In this document: positions 7,236-9,053 of the stretch, piece after piece
Layout of the letters: each line of letters opens with the position of its first letter
How positions within the stretch are numbered: position 1 is the stretch's first letter
DNA from: JAGLTN01 sp035403325
GTDB lineage: Bacteria > Planctomycetota > Phycisphaerae > Sedimentisphaerales > Anaerobacaceae
Direction of reading: 5' to 3'
Length of the DNA: 9,053 nt
Assembly (NCBI GenBank): GCA_964492365.1
Contig: CAZBKA010000115.1
Location: 1 to 9,053, forward strand
Translations under genes and position numbers: made by a program
Notes under the pieces: model-generated
The model's database searches: none
The model's input: the letters and a program-made list of their open reading frames with translations, nothing else
Told to the model about the DNA's origin: nothing

Positions 7236-8021
7236 ATGAGAACTGCGAAAGTTGCTGCTTTGTTTGTTGCTTTGGTTATGGCTATGTTTCTGACCGGTTG
7301 CGTTTCAGAACAGGAACAGAAGGACCTTAAACTGCAAAATGCTACACAACAAAAACGCATTGCTGAACTGGAAAGTCAATTACAGACTGCAAAATTACAG
7401 CTTGATAAACTTCAAAGACAACTTGATGCTGCTGAAGGTCGAGGCGGCGTAGAAGTAAGCTCTTTAATGCAGAAAATTGCAGCACTGGAAGAAGACCTCA
7501 ATGCTAAAAAAGCACTGATAGAGGCTATGCAGAAACAGCTGGTTAGCGGCAGTGTGCAACTGCCAGTAGAGTTGAGCACCATGCTGGAAGATTTTGCAAA
7601 ATCTAAACCTGATATGGTTACTTTTGACCCTGCAACAGGAATCGTAAAATTCAAGAGCGATTTGCTGTTTGATGCAGGCAGCGATAACGTAGCGGCTTCT
7701 GCCGTAGAAGCAGTTAAGTCTCTTTGCGATATACTTAATTCCGAACAAGGCCGTCAGTTTGACATCATAATCGCAGGACATACTGACGATATAAAGATTG
7801 CCAAACCGGAAACTCGTGAAAAACATCCTACCAACTGGCATCTGTCAGCTCACAGAGCGATATCTGTTCTTAATATCATGAATTCAAATAACGTTGATCA
7901 GACACGTATGAGCGTTAGAGGCTTTGGTGAATTCAGACCTGTTGAAGCAAATGAACCCAACCAAAAGGGTAATCCTCAAAACAGGCGAGTTGAGATATAT
8001 ATCGTTGCCAAAGGTGCTTAA
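7236..8021 (+). CDS. OmpA/Pal-like peptidoglycan-binding lipoprotein
   Basis: This 261-residue protein is predicted to be lipid-anchored and to tether a membrane to peptidoglycan. Residues 1-21 are a lipoprotein signal peptide with lipobox L-T-G-C, so Cys22 would be the acylated residue. Residues about 26-103 are rich in heptad-like Leu/Ile/Lys/Gln/Glu, as in 'RIAELESQLQTAKLQL' and 'IAALEEDLNAKKALI', which predicts a coiled coil. Residues about 137-258 are an OmpA C-terminal domain: 'FKSDLLFDAGSD', 'IIAGHTDD' (179-185), 'NWHLSAHRAISVL' (200-212) and 'QNRRVEIYI'. Asp184 or Asp185 and Arg207 correspond in position to the diaminopimelate-binding Asp and Arg of OmpA-family domains. The long stretch between HTD and NWxLS resembles the MotB type more than classical Pal, but there is no MotB transmembrane helix. 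ndk follows by 75 bases on the same strand, so co-transcription is possible. Confidence 0.9.
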   Translation: MRTAKVAALFVALVMAMFLTGCVSEQEQKDLKLQNATQQKRIAELESQLQTAKLQLDKLQRQLDAAEGRGGVEVSSLMQKIAALEEDLNAKKALIEAMQKQLVSGSVQLPVELSTMLEDFAKSKPDMVTFDPATGIVKFKSDLLFDAGSDNVAASAVEAVKSLCDILNSEQGRQFDIIIAGHTDDIKIAKPETREKHPTNWHLSAHRAISVLNIMNSNNVDQTRMSVRGFGEFRPVEANEPNQKGNPQNRRVEIYIVAKGA

Positions 8022-8054
8022 GACGATTGGTTTAGCAATTTTAAATTCACAGCA

Positions 8055-8077
8055 GTTTTTAACTTTCTGTTAAGAAC
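8055..8077 (+). promoter_or_regulatory. 9-bp hairpin abutting the ndk ribosome binding site
   Basis: GTTTTTAAC (8055-8063) pairs with GTTAAGAAC (8069-8077) over all nine positions, with one G-U pair and a five-base TTTCT loop. The next base begins the ndk ribosome binding site. With no U-tract it is unlikely to terminate transcription; a role in mRNA stability, processing or access to the ribosome binding site is inferred. Confidence 0.45.
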
Positions 8078-8086
8078 AGGTAAGGA
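8078..8086 (+). promoter_or_regulatory. Ribosome binding site of ndk
   Basis: AGGTAAGGA ends ten bases before the ATG at 8097 and sits immediately after the hairpin ending at 8077. Confidence 0.6.
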
Positions 8087-8096
8087 TAGTTTATAC

Positions 8097-8561
8097 ATGG
8101 CGGAAGAAAGAACGTTAATAATCATAAAGCCTGACGGTGTCCAGCGTCACCTGACAGGTGAGATAATAACAAGATTTGAGAAAAAAGGATTCAAGCTGGT
8201 TGCTGCGAAATTCATGCAAATACCGGAATCTCTCGCTCACCAACATTATGGTGTCCATAAAGGCAAGCCTTTCTTTGAAGGCGTGGTCAAATATCTTTCT
8301 TCCTCCCCTTCTATGGTAATGGTTTGGCAAGCAAAAGGCGTAATAGCAATGGCCCGTAAATTAATGGGGGCAACTTTCGGCTATGAAGCGGAGGCGGGCA
8401 CTATTCGCGGCGATTTCAGTTGCTCACGAGGCTACAATCTGATCCATGGCTCAGACAGTCAGGAGTCCGCCGAATTCGAAATTGGTCTGTACTTCAAACC
8501 TGAAGAAATTGCTAAGTACGAACTATCCGATGAGTGTTGGCTTTATGGCCAAAATGATTAG
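8097..8561 (+). CDS. ndk: Nucleoside diphosphate kinase
   Basis: This 154-residue cytoplasmic enzyme transfers the gamma-phosphate from ATP to other nucleoside diphosphates through a phosphohistidine intermediate, balancing the NTP and dNTP pools. The start 'MAEERTLIIIKPDGVQR' is canonical, with Lys11 in the nucleotide site. Also visible are 'HYGVHKGKPFF' (50-60), Arg87 in 'MARKLMGAT', 'GTIRGDF' (101-107), and the active-site 'NLIHGSDS' with His117 as the phosphorylated residue. Length is normal for the family. The segment after 'GAT' reads 'FGYEAEA' instead of the more common 'NPxxAAP', a variant still ending in the conserved GTIRGDF. Asn114 is kept, while the residue before it is Tyr113 where Arg is frequent. 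All catalytic residues I can place are present, so the enzyme should be active. Confidence 0.97.
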   Translation: MAEERTLIIIKPDGVQRHLTGEIITRFEKKGFKLVAAKFMQIPESLAHQHYGVHKGKPFFEGVVKYLSSSPSMVMVWQAKGVIAMARKLMGATFGYEAEAGTIRGDFSCSRGYNLIHGSDSQESAEFEIGLYFKPEEIAKYELSDECWLYGQND

Positions 8562-9053
8562 ACTGCAGTTCCGTTGCGATAATTTTAAATAATGGTATAC
8601 AATACGGTGCGTATGGATCGTTTTTCGAATCTCTAAGGTTAGGCATTTGCAGAAGTTTCCACTTGCTCGGATGGCTTGTTTTAAGAGGCAAACTATATAA
8701 TTTTAGTTGTATTTCTCGACTTATTTAATCCATCCTAGTGTCTATTTTAGTCAGGTCCGAAAAAATTATCATTATTTTAAAGAAAACCCAATATTTTTAT
8801 TGACCAATCGCTCTGTTTTGACTAAATAATCAAGACTGTAAAGAGAAAATCAGTAAAATACAAAAACAGGCGGTATAAAAAACCAAGATGTCTCCAAAAA
8901 CGCTAAAAAGAAGCTGGTATTTTGGTAGTTGTTGTTTTGGGGTATGTTTATTTGCTATGAATGGAATGACTCTGAGCAATGTTTACGGCAAATATTAAAT
9001 CGACGAGGCTGACTTTCGTAGAGGTTTACGCAAACTTGCCAGGGTGATAGCAT
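8562..9053. other. AT-rich region without a convincing gene
   Basis: These 492 bases hold no long open frame on either strand. ATACG-GTG-CGTAT (8602-8614) is a small perfect hairpin after ndk, followed six bases later by TTTTT; it is at best a weak terminator. TTGACC (8800-8805) with AATAAT (8825-8830) is a promoter-like pair, but its 19-bp spacer is long. A short plus-strand frame at 8888-8998 is listed separately. The region may be the leader of a gene starting beyond the window. Confidence 0.5.
8888..8998 (+). CDS. Possible 36-residue small ORF, unrecognised
   Basis: ATG at 8888 opens 36 codons ending in TAA at 8996-8998. The N terminus is basic (MSPKTLKRSW) and is followed by a Cys/Phe/Gly-rich hydrophobic stretch (YFGSCCFGVCLFAM), which loosely resembles an export signal. 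An AGGCGG tract lies about 14 bases upstream, too far for a good ribosome site. The same frame is open again from the stop to the window end. I do not recognise it, and it may be a chance frame. Confidence 0.15.
   Translation: MSPKTLKRSWYFGSCCFGVCLFAMNGMTLSNVYGKY

Noticed and set aside
8602..8625. ATACG-GTG-CGTAT hairpin and nearby TTTTT as an intrinsic terminator for ndk
   Set aside because: The stem is five base pairs with a six-base gap before the T run; too weak to call as a terminator on its own.
8955..9053. Minus-strand frame entering from the right edge and ending in TAG at 8955-8957
   Set aside because: Only 32 codons are visible, the composition is Cys/Ser-rich and unlike a protein end I recognise, and there is no supporting context.
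1..9053. CRISPR arrays, tRNA or rRNA genes, insertion sequences or long direct repeats
   Set aside because: A reading of both strands showed none; the only notable repeats are the short inverted repeats reported above.

Overview
The window looks like chromosomal DNA from an AT-rich, carbohydrate-degrading planctomycete of the Phycisphaerae/Sedimentisphaerales type. This is an inference. It rests on a very large secreted mosaic protein carrying dockerin-like 'GDLNGD...D..D...AQQWL' repeats together with LamG, lamin-tail, chitobiase-C and CotH domains, on a neighbouring secreted GH106-like glycosidase, and on the overall sequence style. No ribosomal RNA or other taxonomic marker is present.

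Layout: (1) 1-215 is the C-terminal end of glutamine-dependent NAD+ synthetase (nadE) on the plus strand. (2) 263-3037, minus strand, encodes a secreted glycoside hydrolase related to GH106 / alpha-L-rhamnosidase-like enzymes, converging on nadE. (3) 3038-3268 is a divergent control region with two back-to-back sigma70-like promoters whose -35 boxes are 16 bp apart. (4) 3269-6946, plus strand, encodes a 1225-residue secreted CotH-kinase mosaic protein. (5) 6947-7235 is an intergenic region with a promoter candidate, a two-tier stem-loop and a tiny leader ORF. (6) 7236-8021 encodes an OmpA/Pal-like, peptidoglycan-binding lipoprotein. (7) 8097-8561 encodes nucleoside diphosphate kinase (ndk), with a 9-bp hairpin directly before its ribosome binding site. 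(8) 8562-9053 is AT-rich and has no convincing gene.

How the parts may work together: nadE, ndk and the OmpA-like lipoprotein are housekeeping or envelope genes. The divergent pair in the middle is the accessory content. Both of its proteins have Sec-type signal peptides and could be induced from the shared 230-bp region, pairing a glycosidase with a putative extracellular kinase that carries lectin-like modules. The most unusual item is the kinase protein. Its core is arranged symmetrically as LTD - chitobiase-C - CotH - chitobiase-C - LTD, and it is preceded by a dockerin-like pair split by an inserted LamG lectin domain. I saw no CRISPR array, tRNA, rRNA, insertion sequence or phage gene.
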